Shown here piece after piece: positions 52,007 through 61,126 of a stretch of 64,000 bases of DNA. The notes beneath the pieces were generated by a model, which had not been told where the DNA came from, ran no database searches, and saw only the letters and a program-made list of their open reading frames with translations. The translations under genes were made by a program, and so were the position numbers. Origin of the DNA: Metabacillus flavus (GTDB taxonomy: Bacteria > Bacillota > Bacilli > Bacillales > Bacillaceae); assembly GCF_018283675.1 (NCBI RefSeq), contig NZ_JAGVRK010000001.1:3906001-3970000 (forward strand), written 5' to 3'. Position 1 is the first letter of the stretch. The number at the start of each line of letters is the position of its first letter.

Positions 52007-52645
52007 ATGGCAATGCAAATAAAGGAACAATCCATATTTAATCATGGCGGAAACAAAATCGTGACGGAAGACCGTGACATTTCAATTATTGCGAAGCTTG
52101 AGGAGCCCATGATCGCGATATTGGGAAACGTATTGAGTCATGAAGAGTGTGATGAACTCATTCAGCTTTCAAAGGAGCACATGAACCGCTCCAAGATTGG
52201 AACCGAGAGGGAAGTAAGCGGAATTCGGACAAGCAGCGGGACGTTCCTGCCGGAAACAGAACACGGCGTGACTAGCAGGATTGAAAGGCGAGTCGCCCAG
52301 ATTACGAATGTCCCGGCGAGTCACGGGGAAGGGCTTCATATCCTTAACTATAAGCCTGGTGAGGAATACAAAGCACACCTCGACTATTTTAAGTCTTCAA
52401 AAGCCAACCACAACCCAAGGATCAGCACGCTGATTATGTACTTGAATGATGTAGAGGAAGGCGGCGAAACGTACTTCCCCCATTTGAAGCTCTCCATCAC
52501 TCCGCAAAAAGGCATGGCCGTCTACTTTGAATACTTCTATCAGGATCCTGCAATCAATGAATTAACGCTGCATGGAGGCGCCCCTGTCATATCAGGAGAC
52601 AAATGGGCAGCAACAATGTGGGTGCGGAGAAGACAGTATCGATAA
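52007..52645 (+). CDS. 2-oxoglutarate/Fe(II) dioxygenase, prolyl 4-hydroxylase
   Basis: 212 residues; ATG at 52007 has AAAGAGG at 9 nt, an ATG two codons earlier is too close. Fe ligands His124, Asp126 (KAHLDYF) and His189 (LTLHGG) and 2-oxoglutarate Lys199 are complete. It closely resembles the Bacillus anthracis prolyl 4-hydroxylase by recall (IRTSSGTF, NVPASHGEGLHILNY, MYLNDVEEGGETYFP, KGMAVYFEYFYQD). It hydroxylates proline in collagen-like or other proteins; no collagen-like gene is in the window. A near-perfect cre upstream suggests catabolite control. Confidence 0.92.
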   Translation: MAMQIKEQSIFNHGGNKIVTEDRDISIIAKLEEPMIAILGNVLSHEECDELIQLSKEHMNRSKIGTEREVSGIRTSSGTFLPETEHGVTSRIERRVAQITNVPASHGEGLHILNYKPGEEYKAHLDYFKSSKANHNPRISTLIMYLNDVEEGGETYFPHLKLSITPQKGMAVYFEYFYQDPAINELTLHGGAPVISGDKWAATMWVRRRQYR

Positions 52646-52654
52646 ATACGGAAA

Positions 52655-52695
52655 AAAGCCAGGTTAGGATCCCTTTAGGGTCTTACCTGGCTTTA
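52655..52695. terminator. terminator between the prolyl hydroxylase gene and mqo
   Basis: Stem AAGCCAGGT...ACCTGGCTT with inner GA-CC/GG-TC pairs and T-run. Confidence 0.8.
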
Positions 52696-52731
52696 TTTGT
52701 TAGAAATCTCTTTGTCTCTCAATCCTGAGCT

Positions 52732-54231
52732 TTAAATGAGGACCAGTTTTTTTTTACTTAAACCAAGGGTCTCCGCGGTTGAAGCAAAAACTTCCTGGAA
52801 AAGGACCGGATTGTCGGTAAGTGACATGCCATATGAAGGAATCATTTCTTTAATTTTCGGTTCCCACTCACCCATATGCTGCGGGAAGCATTTATTCAAT
52901 ACCTCAAGCATGACTTGAACAGCTGTAGAAGCACCCGGAGAGGCACCGAGCAATGCAGCAATCGACCCATCAGCGGCACTGACCACTTCCGTACCAAATT
53001 GCAGCGTTCCTTTACCAGCCTCTGTATCTTTAATGACCTGCACGCGCTGTCCGGCTACAACCACATCCCAATCCCCGCTTTTCGCATTTGGAATAAACTC
53101 ACGCAGCTCTTCCATGCGTTTTTCATTCGATAGCAGGACTTGCTGGATTAGATATTTCGTCAACCCCATCTCTTTCACTCCCGCTGCAAGCATGGTGAAA
53201 AGATTGTTTGGTTTGACGGAGCCGATCAAATCAAGATTCGAGCCCGTTTTCAAGAACTTCGGCGAGAATCCGGCAAACGGTCCAAACAGCAAGGATTTTT
53301 TGTTATCGATATAGCGGGTATCAAGATGCGGAACAGACATTGGAGGAGCTCCAACCTTCGCTTTCCCGTAAACCTTTGCATGATGCTGCTCCACCACTTC
53401 CGGATTGCTGCAAACCAGAAACAGTCCGCTTACCGGGAATCCGCCAATTTGCTTTGACTCAGGAATACCGGTTTTCTGCAGCAATGGCAGACTGCCGCCC
53501 CCCCCGCCGATAAAGACGAATTTCGCCGTATGGTATTCCGTAATACCTCTTTCCATATTATGCACTTTCAATTCCCACAGCCCGTCACTCGTGCGTTTAA
53601 GATCCTTCACGCTATGCTTATAGTGAAGCTCGACGTTTTTACTCTCCAGATGATCAAACAAAATGCGTGTCAGCGCACCGAAGTTCACATCTGTTCCGGA
53701 ATCGATCTTGGTTGCGGCAAGGCGTTCATTCACTGGACGGCCTTCCATGATCAACGGCATCCATTCCTTCAGCTGTTCACGATCCTCGGAAAATTCCATT
53801 CCCTGGAACAGAGGATTTTGTGACAGCGCTTTAAAACGTTTTTTCAGAAAAGCAATATCCTTCTCACCCTGCACCAAACTCATATGAGGAATGGGCATGA
53901 TAAAATCCTGCGGCTGACGAATCAGATTGCGGTCTACAAGATACGACCAGAACTGCCTCGAAACCTGGAATTGTTCATTAATGTTAATCGCTTTCCCAAT
54001 ATCGATTGAGCCGTCCGGCTTTTCAGTTGTATAGTTGAGCTCGCAAAGCGCAGAATGGCCCGTACCCGCATTGTTCCATTCGTTCGAGCTTTCCTCTCCA
54101 GCTTTTGCAAGCTTCTCAAACACTTTAATTTCCCATTCAGGTGCTAACTCTTTCAGAATTGCTCCAAGCGTTGCACTCATGACTCCAGCACCAATTAAAA
54201 TAACATCTGTTTTTTTGCGTATGCTGCTCAT
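52732..54231 (-). CDS. mqo: malate:quinone oxidoreductase
   Basis: 499 residues from [23 protein letters not shown] is 5 nt upstream and a start five codons earlier overlaps that RBS. FAD-binding [48 protein letters not shown] and [18 protein letters not shown] are the family blocks. It oxidises malate to oxaloacetate at the membrane and passes electrons to menaquinone. Single gene with a leader of about 110 nt that contains a small hairpin AGGCA/TGCCT. Confidence 0.97.
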   Translation of the reverse strand: MSSIRKKTDVILIGAGVMSATLGAILKELAPEWEIKVFEKLAKAGEESSNEWNNAGTGHSALCELNYTTEKPDGSIDIGKAININEQFQVSRQFWSYLVDRNLIRQPQDFIMPIPHMSLVQGEKDIAFLKKRFKALSQNPLFQGMEFSEDREQLKEWMPLIMEGRPVNERLAATKIDSGTDVNFGALTRILFDHLESKNVELHYKHSVKDLKRTSDGLWELKVHNMERGITEYHTAKFVFIGGGGGSLPLLQKTGIPESKQIGGFPVSGLFLVCSNPEVVEQHHAKVYGKAKVGAPPMSVPHLDTRYIDNKKSLLFGPFAGFSPKFLKTGSNLDLIGSVKPNNLFTMLAAGVKEMGLTKYLIQQVLLSNEKRMEELREFIPNAKSGDWDVVVAGQRVQVIKDTEAGKGTLQFGTEVVSAADGSIAALLGASPGASTAVQVMLEVLNKCFPQHMGEWEPKIKEMIPSYGMSLTDNPVLFQEVFASTAETLGLSKKKLVLI

Positions 54232-54355
54232 TATGACCTTCCTCATCCCCTAAAGTTGTATAAAAGAGCAGGCACTCCTGCCTGGATGCACTAAAAACCG
54301 CGCACCCTCGGACCCCACCCAGGAACAAACACTTTATGCCTCATTTATAATAACT

Positions 54356-54384
54356 ATTATCTGATAATTATAAACTATTTTGAA
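54356..54384 (-). promoter_or_regulatory. promoter of mqo
   Basis: Minus-strand TTCAAA (54379-54384), 17 bp, GATAAT (54356-54361). The surrounding 54385-54568 shows no gene. Confidence 0.5.
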
Positions 54385-54568
54385 GTAATTAAAAAGTTGG
54401 AATTTCGAAATAAGTGTTCTTCTAGCCTATAAAATTATCTTCTTTGCTGAATTTACAGCGGAAGGTTAAAAAAATTCAGGGGCTTTAGGATGAGAGTACA
54501 GCTGATTTGCGCAGATTACACAGGCTTTTACCGGGGGAGGCGGTATTATTTCATGCACATCCATAAAA

Positions 54569-54612
54569 AAACAACCCAAGATCACTCAAACAGCGAGCGT
54601 TCTTGGGCTTTT
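54569..54612 (-). terminator. terminator of the MetNIQ-type operon
   Basis: Hairpin CCCAAGA...TCTTGGG with inner GCTC/GAGT-like pairs, followed on the minus strand by TTGTTTTTTT. Confidence 0.8.
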
Positions 54613-54727
54613 AATTTGATTCTCTGCAGGATTTTTTGGACAGGCCATTTTTTCAGCACCTTATCCCACACCCTTCTCCTATTCCCAGCTGGAAAATTAA
54701 GCTCCGGGAAGTTCAATTAGTTCAGAA

Positions 54728-55549
54728 TCACTTGAACGCAGGAATTGCAGTTTCATCATATTTTTCTTCCAGAAATTTGCGTACCTCCGGGCTCGTCATC
54801 GCTTCGGCGAGCTTCCTAATAGCCTCAGAGTCTGCATTATCCTTACGGGCGACAAGACTGATGGCAAAATCATTTTCGACGCCCTCCGTCAAAAGTGCAT
54901 CACTTTTCGGTGTCAATCCAAGCGGTGCTGCATAGGCTGGTGTCATAATGACTGCATCGGCGTCATCATACGTTCTCGCAAGCATCAGCAAATCGACTTC
55001 TTTGAACTGAAGATTTTTTGGATTATCCTTGATGTCCGCTATTGTATAATAAATGTCTTTTTTCTCTTTTAAGGCAATAATTTTATGCTGTGCCAAAAGG
55101 GATAGAGAACGGTCGATATTCGACACATCATTGGCGATGGCAATAGTCGCTCCTTCAGGCATTTCTTCGATCGATTTGTATGTTTTGGAATATACTCCAT
55201 AATTGGCGAAATAGATTGGCTTTACTGAAACGAGTTCAGCGTTATTGCTTTGGTTGAATTGCTCCATATACGGGGCATGCTGGAAGAAGTTTGCATCCAC
55301 TTCTTTTGCCGCCAGTGCGGTGTTTGGCTGCACATTATCACCAAGTACAACCGTTTCCAGCTTAATGCCCTCTTCGGCAAGCTTTGGTTTTACAAGATCC
55401 AGAATTTCCGTCATTGGCGGAATTAAGGAAGCGACTTTCAGCGTCACTTCTTTCTCGTTTTGTTTTGGCTCTTCGGTACGATCCTCTGCTTGGCTGCAGC
55501 CAGCTGCGGCAAAGCAAAAGACCATTATAAGAAAGACTATTTTCTTCAT
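54728..55549 (-). CDS. MetQ/NlpA family substrate-binding lipoprotein
   Basis: 273 residues with lipobox AAGC, lipidated Cys18. NlpA-family blocks: VTLKVASLIPPMTEIL, GIKLETVVLGDNVQPNTALAAKEVDANFFQHAPYM, LTPKSDALLTEGVENDFAI. It captures methionine or a related compound outside the membrane for the adjacent permease and ATPase. Last gene of a three-gene operon. The substrate is not certain: see the ATPase entry. Confidence 0.9.
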   Translation of the reverse strand: MKKIVFLIMVFCFAAAGCSQAEDRTEEPKQNEKEVTLKVASLIPPMTEILDLVKPKLAEEGIKLETVVLGDNVQPNTALAAKEVDANFFQHAPYMEQFNQSNNAELVSVKPIYFANYGVYSKTYKSIEEMPEGATIAIANDVSNIDRSLSLLAQHKIIALKEKKDIYYTIADIKDNPKNLQFKEVDLLMLARTYDDADAVIMTPAYAAPLGLTPKSDALLTEGVENDFAISLVARKDNADSEAIRKLAEAMTSPEVRKFLEEKYDETAIPAFK

Positions 55550-55569
55550 GCTGCTTTTCCTCCAGTTAT

Positions 55570-56244
55570 TTATCTTTTGTCAATCAATCTTGCTGCCGTC
55601 ATTCCAATAAATTGAACGAGCTGCACAAGAATCACCATGATGACGATCATATACAGCATTAAATCTGTTTTAAATTGCTGATAGCCGTACCGAATGGCAA
55701 AGTCTCCGATTCCGCCTCCTCCAACTACACCCATGATGGTCGAGTAGGAAATGAAGCTGATAATCGATGTTGTTAAACCGAGAACAAGTCCCGAGCGTGC
55801 CTCCACATAAATAAATTTAAAGATAACTTCCCGCACAGAAGCTCCCATTGATACCGCAGCCTCGATGACACCTTTCGGTACGTCCAGCAGCGACTGCTCG
55901 ACAAGCCGTGAATAGTGGGCAATGGCGATAATGGAAAGCGGAATCGTCGCAGCAGCTGTGCCAATGGCGGTCCCGGCAACCATACGGGTAAACGGAATTA
56001 AGAAGACGACTAATAATAAAAAAGGAAAAGAGCGGACAATATTGACAAGCAGATTCAATGCGGAAAAGACCATCCAGTTTTCAAGCAGCTGCCCTTTCCG
56101 GCAAAGGTAGAGCAGGGTTCCAACCGGCAGTCCGATGAGTACCGCGGCCAGAATTGAAACACCGACCATTACAAAGGTTTGGCCAATTGACTTCCAAATC
56201 TCAGGTCCGTATAAAGCAAGGATCTCAGGCATCTCCGGCTTCAC
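55570..56244 (-). CDS. MetI family ABC transporter permease
   Basis: 224 residues, five membrane helices, family segments GVSILAAVLIGLPVGTLL and the EAA-like coupling loop EAAVSMGASVREVIFKFIYVEARSGLVLG. Start at the GTG is accepted because it overlaps the ATPase gene by 20 bp; an ATG four codons later is possible but has no RBS of its own. Inner membrane partner of the flanking gene products. Confidence 0.9.
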   Translation of the reverse strand: MKPEMPEILALYGPEIWKSIGQTFVMVGVSILAAVLIGLPVGTLLYLCRKGQLLENWMVFSALNLLVNIVRSFPFLLLVVFLIPFTRMVAGTAIGTAAATIPLSIIAIAHYSRLVEQSLLDVPKGVIEAAVSMGASVREVIFKFIYVEARSGLVLGLTTSIISFISYSTIMGVVGGGGIGDFAIRYGYQQFKTDLMLYMIVIMVILVQLVQFIGMTAARLIDKR

Positions 56245-56971
56245 CGTCCTTTTTCAGCTCATCTACAAAGTATTGTGCACGATTTTCTTTTTTTACAATT
56301 CCTTGCGGCTGGCGCTCGATTGTGTCATAGACCTTCCCATCCGCCATGACCGTCACACGGCTGCATATGCTTTTGATGACGTTCATTTCATGGCTGACGA
56401 TTACAATCGTTACGCCAAGACGGCTGATTTCCTCAAGCACGCCGAGCAGCTCCGCAGTTGTACGGGGATCCAGTGCAGAGGTCGGTTCATCGCACAGCAA
56501 AACCTGCGGCTTATTCGCCAGCGCCCGGGCAATAGCGACCCGCTGCTTCTGCCCGCCGCTAAGCTGCGCTGGATAGCTTTGAGCATAATCCTCAAGCCCC
56601 ACAAATTGAAGGCATTCCATCACGCGGCTGCGCTGTTGCTTCTTTGGAAAGCCCGCTAATTCCAAGGAAACCGCTACATTCCCGTAAACCGTTTTATTCG
56701 CCGCAAGATTGAAATGCTGAAAAATCATCCCAATCGACTTCCGGGCCTCCCGCAGCTGCTTACTGTTCATCGCAGTCAGCGTGTGTCCATTGACCGTGAC
56801 TTCTCCCTCATCCGGAATTTCCAGTAAATTCATCAGCCTCAGCAGGGTGGATTTACCAGCTCCGCTCGCTCCGATTATTCCATGGATCTCTCCAGGCTGA
56901 ATATGTAAAGACACAGACGAAATCGCCTGAAACGCATTAAATTTCTTGCTCACATTCTCCAATGTAATCAT
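56225..56971 (-). CDS. MetN-like ABC transporter ATP-binding protein lacking the NIL domain
   Basis: 248 residues from MITLENVSKKF with AAAGGGG at 7 nt. Walker A GASGAGKS 34-41, Q-loop IFQHFNL, signature LSGGQKQR, Walker B LLCDEPTSALD. Classical MetN is about 340 residues and ends in a NIL regulatory domain that senses methionine; this one stops about 90 residues short. The leader is short and has no S-box. First gene of the operon. Confidence 0.9.
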   Translation of the reverse strand: MITLENVSKKFNAFQAISSVSLHIQPGEIHGIIGASGAGKSTLLRLMNLLEIPDEGEVTVNGHTLTAMNSKQLREARKSIGMIFQHFNLAANKTVYGNVAVSLELAGFPKKQQRSRVMECLQFVGLEDYAQSYPAQLSGGQKQRVAIARALANKPQVLLCDEPTSALDPRTTAELLGVLEEISRLGVTIVIVSHEMNVIKSICSRVTVMADGKVYDTIERQPQGIVKKENRAQYFVDELKKDGEAGDA

Positions 56972-57016
56972 AAAAAAACCCCTTTCCAGGTCCGAAGGGT
57001 GGCGGCAAGCGTTCAA

Positions 57017-57045
57017 ATTATAGCTTAATTTTATGAACTTGTCAT
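57017..57045 (-). promoter_or_regulatory. promoter of the MetNIQ-type operon
   Basis: Minus-strand ATGACA (57040-57045), 17 bp, TATAAT (57017-57022): a strong sigma-A match. It leaves only about 40 nt of leader. Confidence 0.7.
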
Positions 57046-57059
57046 TTAAGCCGTCTGAT

Positions 57060-58118
57060 TCATTTGTTTTTCAAAAGCTTTTCCTTAACCAGCTTTTTAT
57101 TTCGCTCTTGAAAAACTTCATTATGCGAAGAAACCATGGCAAATTTTTCGGCTTCCGGCTGAATAAACTGTTTTGCTTTATTTACCGCATTCGCTGCATC
57201 TTGAAAACAGCCTGCAATCAGATTTAGTTTTCCATTATGGCTCAAAATATCCCCGGCTGCATATATGCCCTCTGCGGACGTTTCACTGGATGCATTCCCC
57301 GCAATATAAAAATCATTAGCCATTTCGATATGCATGCCGCTGTTTTTCAATAAGCTTGTATCTTGTTCATATCCGTGATTGATGATGACATCATCAATAT
57401 CAAGATAAGCTGTCTCTTCGGTTTCCAGATTCTTCAGCGCAACGGTTTTGATCTTTTCCTGATGATCACAGGCGATTAGTTTCGAAATGGCCGTATTGGG
57501 CAGACATGTGACCGAACTGTTCAACAGCTGCATCACCTGCGCCTCGTGACCTGAAAGATTTTCCTTCCGGTACGTAATATAAACCTTTTTTGCGAAGGGC
57601 TCCAATTCGTTCGCCCAATCGACAGCCGAATTTCCTCCTCCTGAGATCACCACGGTTTTATCTTTAAATCTCATCAGTGATGGAATGGTATAGTGGATAT
57701 TCGCTACTTCGAACTTTTCTGCTCCTTCAATCTCCAGCTTTTTGGGTTTTAAAATTCCGCTGCCTACCGCAACGATCACCGTTTTCGTTTCATGTATTCT
57801 GCCTGATGCAGCTCTCAATTTATAGGTTCCATCCGCTTCCCGGTATATCGCTTCAATTTTTTCATTCAGGACGACCTTCGGATTGAAGGTTAACCCCTGC
57901 TCGATCAGCTGTTCCATTAATTTGGCACCTGTAGTGGGGGTTACCCCTCCGACATCCCAGATCATTTTCTCGGGATACACCTGAATCTTCCCGCCTAATT
58001 CTGCCTGAAATTCCACAATCTTTGTCTTCATGCCTCTTAAACCGCTGTAAAAAGCCGAATACAAACCAGCCGGCCCGCCTCCGATGATCGTTACATCAAA
58101 TAACTCCCGTTCAGCCAT
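57060..58118 (-). CDS. ferredoxin--NADP reductase-like flavoprotein (YcgT/IruO type)
   Basis: 352 residues. FAD motif GGGPAGLYSAFY at 13-24, NADPH motif GGGNSAVDWA at about 160, VIINHGYEQD and GIYAAGDI: the thioredoxin-reductase-like FNR family (YumC, YcgT, S. aureus IruO), with no CxxC redox pair. It would pass electrons from NADPH to ferredoxin/flavodoxin or directly to ferric siderophores. A Fur box covers its promoter and it is divergent from the siderophore uptake genes, so a role in iron release is likely. Confidence 0.88.
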   Translation of the reverse strand: MAERELFDVTIIGGGPAGLYSAFYSGLRGMKTKIVEFQAELGGKIQVYPEKMIWDVGGVTPTTGAKLMEQLIEQGLTFNPKVVLNEKIEAIYREADGTYKLRAASGRIHETKTVIVAVGSGILKPKKLEIEGAEKFEVANIHYTIPSLMRFKDKTVVISGGGNSAVDWANELEPFAKKVYITYRKENLSGHEAQVMQLLNSSVTCLPNTAISKLIACDHQEKIKTVALKNLETEETAYLDIDDVIINHGYEQDTSLLKNSGMHIEMANDFYIAGNASSETSAEGIYAAGDILSHNGKLNLIAGCFQDAANAVNKAKQFIQPEAEKFAMVSSHNEVFQERNKKLVKEKLLKNK

Positions 58119-58143
58119 TCCCGCCCACTCCCAATCAAATGTA

Positions 58144-58162
58144 ATTGATTATCATTATCAAT
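58144..58162. promoter_or_regulatory. Fur box of the reductase gene
   Basis: ATTGATTATCATTATCAAT; on the minus strand TGATAATGATAATCA, one mismatch from the 7-1-7 Fur consensus. It is just downstream of the -10 TATTCT (58164-58169; -35 TTGTAA 58187-58192). Confidence 0.88.
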
Positions 58163-58244
58163 AAGAATAAAGGATGGCCAGTTTATTTACAATCAAAAAA
58201 TGATGAACTGGCTTACACACCACAGTTATAGACAAAAAATTAAG

Positions 58245-58274
58245 TTGACACTATGCCGAAATGGAGGATATAGT
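58245..58274 (+). promoter_or_regulatory. promoter of the fhu operon
   Basis: TTGACA (58245-58250), 18 bp, TATAGT (58269-58274). Confidence 0.7.
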
Positions 58275-58284
58275 TAAATTACGT

Positions 58285-58299
58285 TGATAATGATTATCA
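58285..58299. promoter_or_regulatory. Fur box of the fhu operon
   Basis: TGATAATGATTATCA, a perfect 7-1-7 Fur/PerR-type Fur consensus, placed over the predicted transcription start. Confidence 0.93.
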
Positions 58300-58335
58300 T
58301 TATTATTACAGATTTCTATAAAGGAGGGGTAAAGG

Positions 58336-59181
58336 ATGGTTCGACTCTCTACAGATGACTTAAGCATCGGCTATGGGGAAGAGCTCATTGTCAAGAATCT
58401 GAATATACAGATACCGGATCGAAAGGTCACAGCCATCATCGGCTCCAACGGCTGTGGAAAATCCACTTTGCTGAAAGCGATGACAAGAATCATTGCCCAT
58501 CATTCCGGATCGGCCCTTTTAGACGGAAAAGAAATATCGAAGGAAAATACGAAGATCCTGGCAAGGAAAATGGCCATCCTCCCCCAAACTCCTGAAGCCG
58601 CGGCGGGTTTAACTGTTGCTGAACTCGTATCTTATGGCCGCTTTCCCTATCAAAAGGGAATGGGTAGATTAACGGCAAAGGATCTTGAAGTCATCGAATG
58701 GGCGTGCGAAGTGACTGGCACTTCTGCCTACAAATACCGCCCGGTCGATTCCTTATCCGGCGGACAGCGGCAGCGTGTCTGGATTGCCATGGCCCTTGCG
58801 CAGGAAACCGAGATCATCTTTTTGGATGAGCCGACGACCTACTTGGATATGGCGCATCAGCTTGAGGTGCTGGAGCTGCTTCAAATGCTAAACCGTGAAC
58901 AGGGAAGAACCATTATTATGGTGCTGCATGACCTGAATCAGGCTGCCCGGTTCGCTGATTATATGATTGCAATGAAGAGCGGGAAACTCGTCAATGCAGG
59001 GACTCCGGAGGATATCATGACCCCGGGAACTTTAAGAGACGTTTTCCAGATCGATGCCGTGATCGGACGCGATCCGAACACATACAAACCGATGTGTATG
59101 ACCTACAATTTAATAAAAGGAGAAAAGAAACATGAAGAAATTATTCGTCCCGCTTATGCTCGTACTGGTTCTGCTTATTAG
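58336..59181 (+). CDS. fhuC: iron-siderophore ABC transporter ATP-binding protein
   Basis: 281 residues, RBS AAAGGAGGGG. FecE/FhuC family: Walker A GSNGCGKST 36-44, signature LSGGQRQRVWIAMALAQ, Walker B IIFLDEPTTYLDMAHQ. It energises uptake through the two permeases encoded after the binding protein. The C-terminus overlaps the next gene by 50 bp. The fhu name is inferred from the FhuD-like partner. Confidence 0.88.
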   Translation: MVRLSTDDLSIGYGEELIVKNLNIQIPDRKVTAIIGSNGCGKSTLLKAMTRIIAHHSGSALLDGKEISKENTKILARKMAILPQTPEAAAGLTVAELVSYGRFPYQKGMGRLTAKDLEVIEWACEVTGTSAYKYRPVDSLSGGQRQRVWIAMALAQETEIIFLDEPTTYLDMAHQLEVLELLQMLNREQGRTIIMVLHDLNQAARFADYMIAMKSGKLVNAGTPEDIMTPGTLRDVFQIDAVIGRDPNTYKPMCMTYNLIKGEKKHEEIIRPAYARTGSAY

Positions 59182-60049
59182 TGCCTGCGGAAATAAAGAA
59201 GGTACTGAAAAAGAAAAGACTGCCTCAAAGGAACCGGAAACCTTTACATACCAATCAGAAACAGGACCGGTTGAAGTTCCATCAAATCCGAAGCGCGTTG
59301 TCATGCTCTCAGGCTTTACAGGAAACGTCTTGCATTTGGGAGTGAATGTAGTCGGAGCAGATGTCTGGTCAAAAAACAATCCGACTTTCTCTAAAGAAAT
59401 GAAAAACGTTGAGGAAGTCTCAGATGAAAATCTTGAAAAAATCATTGAACTGGAGCCTGACTTGATTATCGGCTTATCCAATATAAAAAATATTGATAAA
59501 TTAAAAGAAATTGCCCCAACTGTTACTTACACGTGGGGGAAACTGGATTACTTAAGCCAGCATGTTGAAATCGGGAAGCTTTTAAACAAGGAAAAAGAAG
59601 CCCAGGCGTGGGTGGATGACTTTAAGAAACGGACTTCAGACGCGGGAGATGAAATACGCGGAAAAATCGGAGAAGATGCGACCGTATCTGTAATCGAGGC
59701 CTTTGGAAAAGACCTTTATGTATACGGGGAAAACTGGGCGCGCGGAACAGAGATTCTCTATCAGGGGATGAAGCTCAAAATGCCGGAAAAAGTGAAGGAA
59801 GTCGCTTTAAAATCAGGGTACTACACGCTGTCAGCTGAGGTACTGCCTGACTATGCCGGCGATTATGTGATCCTGAGCAAATATTCCGATGCCAACACCT
59901 CTTTTGAGGAAACCGAAACCTTCAAAAACATTCCTGCTGTCAAAAACGGCCGTTTGTTTGAAATGAAGGGAGAAGGCGCATCATTCAGCGATCCTGTAAC
60001 ACTGGAAAAACAGCTGGAGTTTATTAAGAAATCGTTTTTGGAAAATTAA
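59132..60049 (+). CDS. fhuD: FhuD2-like iron-hydroxamate siderophore-binding lipoprotein
   Basis: 305 residues, RBS AAAGGAG. Lipobox ISAC with Cys19. The rest is a class III binding protein with two lobes; the stretch DATVSVIEAFGKDLYVYGENWARGTEILYQ closely resembles S. aureus FhuD2 and Bacillus YxeB, receptors for hydroxamates such as ferrioxamine and ferrichrome. It starts within the ATPase gene. A stable hairpin follows its stop codon and may raise its level relative to the permeases. Confidence 0.85.
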   Translation: MKKLFVPLMLVLVLLISACGNKEGTEKEKTASKEPETFTYQSETGPVEVPSNPKRVVMLSGFTGNVLHLGVNVVGADVWSKNNPTFSKEMKNVEEVSDENLEKIIELEPDLIIGLSNIKNIDKLKEIAPTVTYTWGKLDYLSQHVEIGKLLNKEKEAQAWVDDFKKRTSDAGDEIRGKIGEDATVSVIEAFGKDLYVYGENWARGTEILYQGMKLKMPEKVKEVALKSGYYTLSAEVLPDYAGDYVILSKYSDANTSFEETETFKNIPAVKNGRLFEMKGEGASFSDPVTLEKQLEFIKKSFLEN

Positions 60050-60056
60050 CCTTTTG

Positions 60057-60090
60057 AGGAATTCTTTAAAGAATTCCTCTTTCCCTTATT
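60057..60090 (+). terminator. intercistronic hairpin after fhuD
   Basis: Perfect stem GAGGAATTCTTT/AAAGAATTCCTC followed by TTTCCCTT. The T-run is weak, so it may be a partial terminator or an mRNA-stabilising end. Confidence 0.6.
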
Positions 60091-60115
60091 TCAGGAAAGG
60101 AAATACGGCGAACAA

Positions 60116-61126
60116 ATGGCTAAAAAATCGTTTTATTCCATTACATATTCATATAAAATTGCAGCCGCGCTCCTTTTGCTCGCGGCCATGTTTGCCGTCG
60201 CCATGGTCTTTGGGGCAGCGGATGTGACGCTCAAGGATCTTTGGCTTGCCCTTACCGCAGATTCAGCAGAGAAAGAGATAACGGTTATCCGGGAAATCCG
60301 TCTTCCGCGGGAAATTGGGGCGGCATTCGTCGGGGCGGCACTCGCTGTATCCGGGGGGATCATGCAGGGAATGACAAGAAATCCGCTCGCTGATCCCGGA
60401 CTGCTGGGGTTGTCTGCAGGGGCGTATGCGGCATTAGCTGTCACGCTGGCCTTTTTTAAATCGGCCAATTATTTTGTGACAATGGCCGTTTGCTTTATAG
60501 GAGCCGGAATCGGCGCATTGATGGTATTTGGGATCAGCTCCATGAAGAGAGGCGGATTCTCTCCCCTTCGCATCGTATTGGCTGGATCAGCCATTTCTGC
60601 ATTTTTATATGCTATTGCCGAGGGAGTGAGCCTTTATTTCAAAGTTTCCAAAAATGTCACCATGTGGACATCAGGAGGACTGATCGGGACGAATTGGACA
60701 CAGCTCCAAATCATTATCCCGCTTATATCTGTCGGACTTCTTGTATCCTTCCTCCTTTCTAAGCAGCTCACCATCCTAAGCTTGCATGAAGAGATTTCCA
60801 TCGGACTGGGCCAAAAAACCAAGCACATCAAAGCGATTCTGTTTGCGGCCGTCATCATTTTGACAGGGTCATCTGTCGCGCTGGCAGGAAACCTTGTATT
60901 CATCGGTTTGATGATTCCGCACATTGTCCGGCCTTTAGCAGGAAACGACTACCGATTCATCTTGCCGCTGTCAGCCATTTCCGGTGCTGCGTTTATGCTG
61001 TTTGCTGATACAGTGGGGCGCACACTGCATGCCCCTTTTGAAACACCAGTGGCCGCCATTATCGCTATGCTCGGCCTGCCCTTCTTCTTACTCATTGTTC
61101 GAAAAGGGGGAAAGGCATTCAGATGA
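60116..61126 (+). CDS. fhuB: FecCD family iron-siderophore permease
   Basis: 336 residues, about ten membrane helices. FecCD blocks: IREIRLPREIGAAFVGAALAVSGGIMQGMTRNPLADPGLLGLSAGA, then GNLVFIGLMIPHIVRPLAGNDYRFILPLSAISGA and FETPVAAIIAMLGLPFF. The RBS (AAAGGAAA) is about 14 nt from the ATG, longer than usual. Its stop overlaps the next ATG by 4 bp; the two form the membrane heterodimer. Confidence 0.87.
   Translation: MAKKSFYSITYSYKIAAALLLLAAMFAVAMVFGAADVTLKDLWLALTADSAEKEITVIREIRLPREIGAAFVGAALAVSGGIMQGMTRNPLADPGLLGLSAGAYAALAVTLAFFKSANYFVTMAVCFIGAGIGALMVFGISSMKRGGFSPLRIVLAGSAISAFLYAIAEGVSLYFKVSKNVTMWTSGGLIGTNWTQLQIIIPLISVGLLVSFLLSKQLTILSLHEEISIGLGQKTKHIKAILFAAVIILTGSSVALAGNLVFIGLMIPHIVRPLAGNDYRFILPLSAISGAAFMLFADTVGRTLHAPFETPVAAIIAMLGLPFFLLIVRKGGKAFR

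Noticed and set aside
54490-54720. 76-codon plus-strand frame between mqo and the binding-protein gene
   Set aside because: Crosses the terminator hairpin of the opposite operon and has no family resemblance.
57000-57060. S-box or T-box leader for the MetNIQ-type operon
   Set aside because: The promoter lies 46 bp before the start codon; no room and no conserved riboswitch words.
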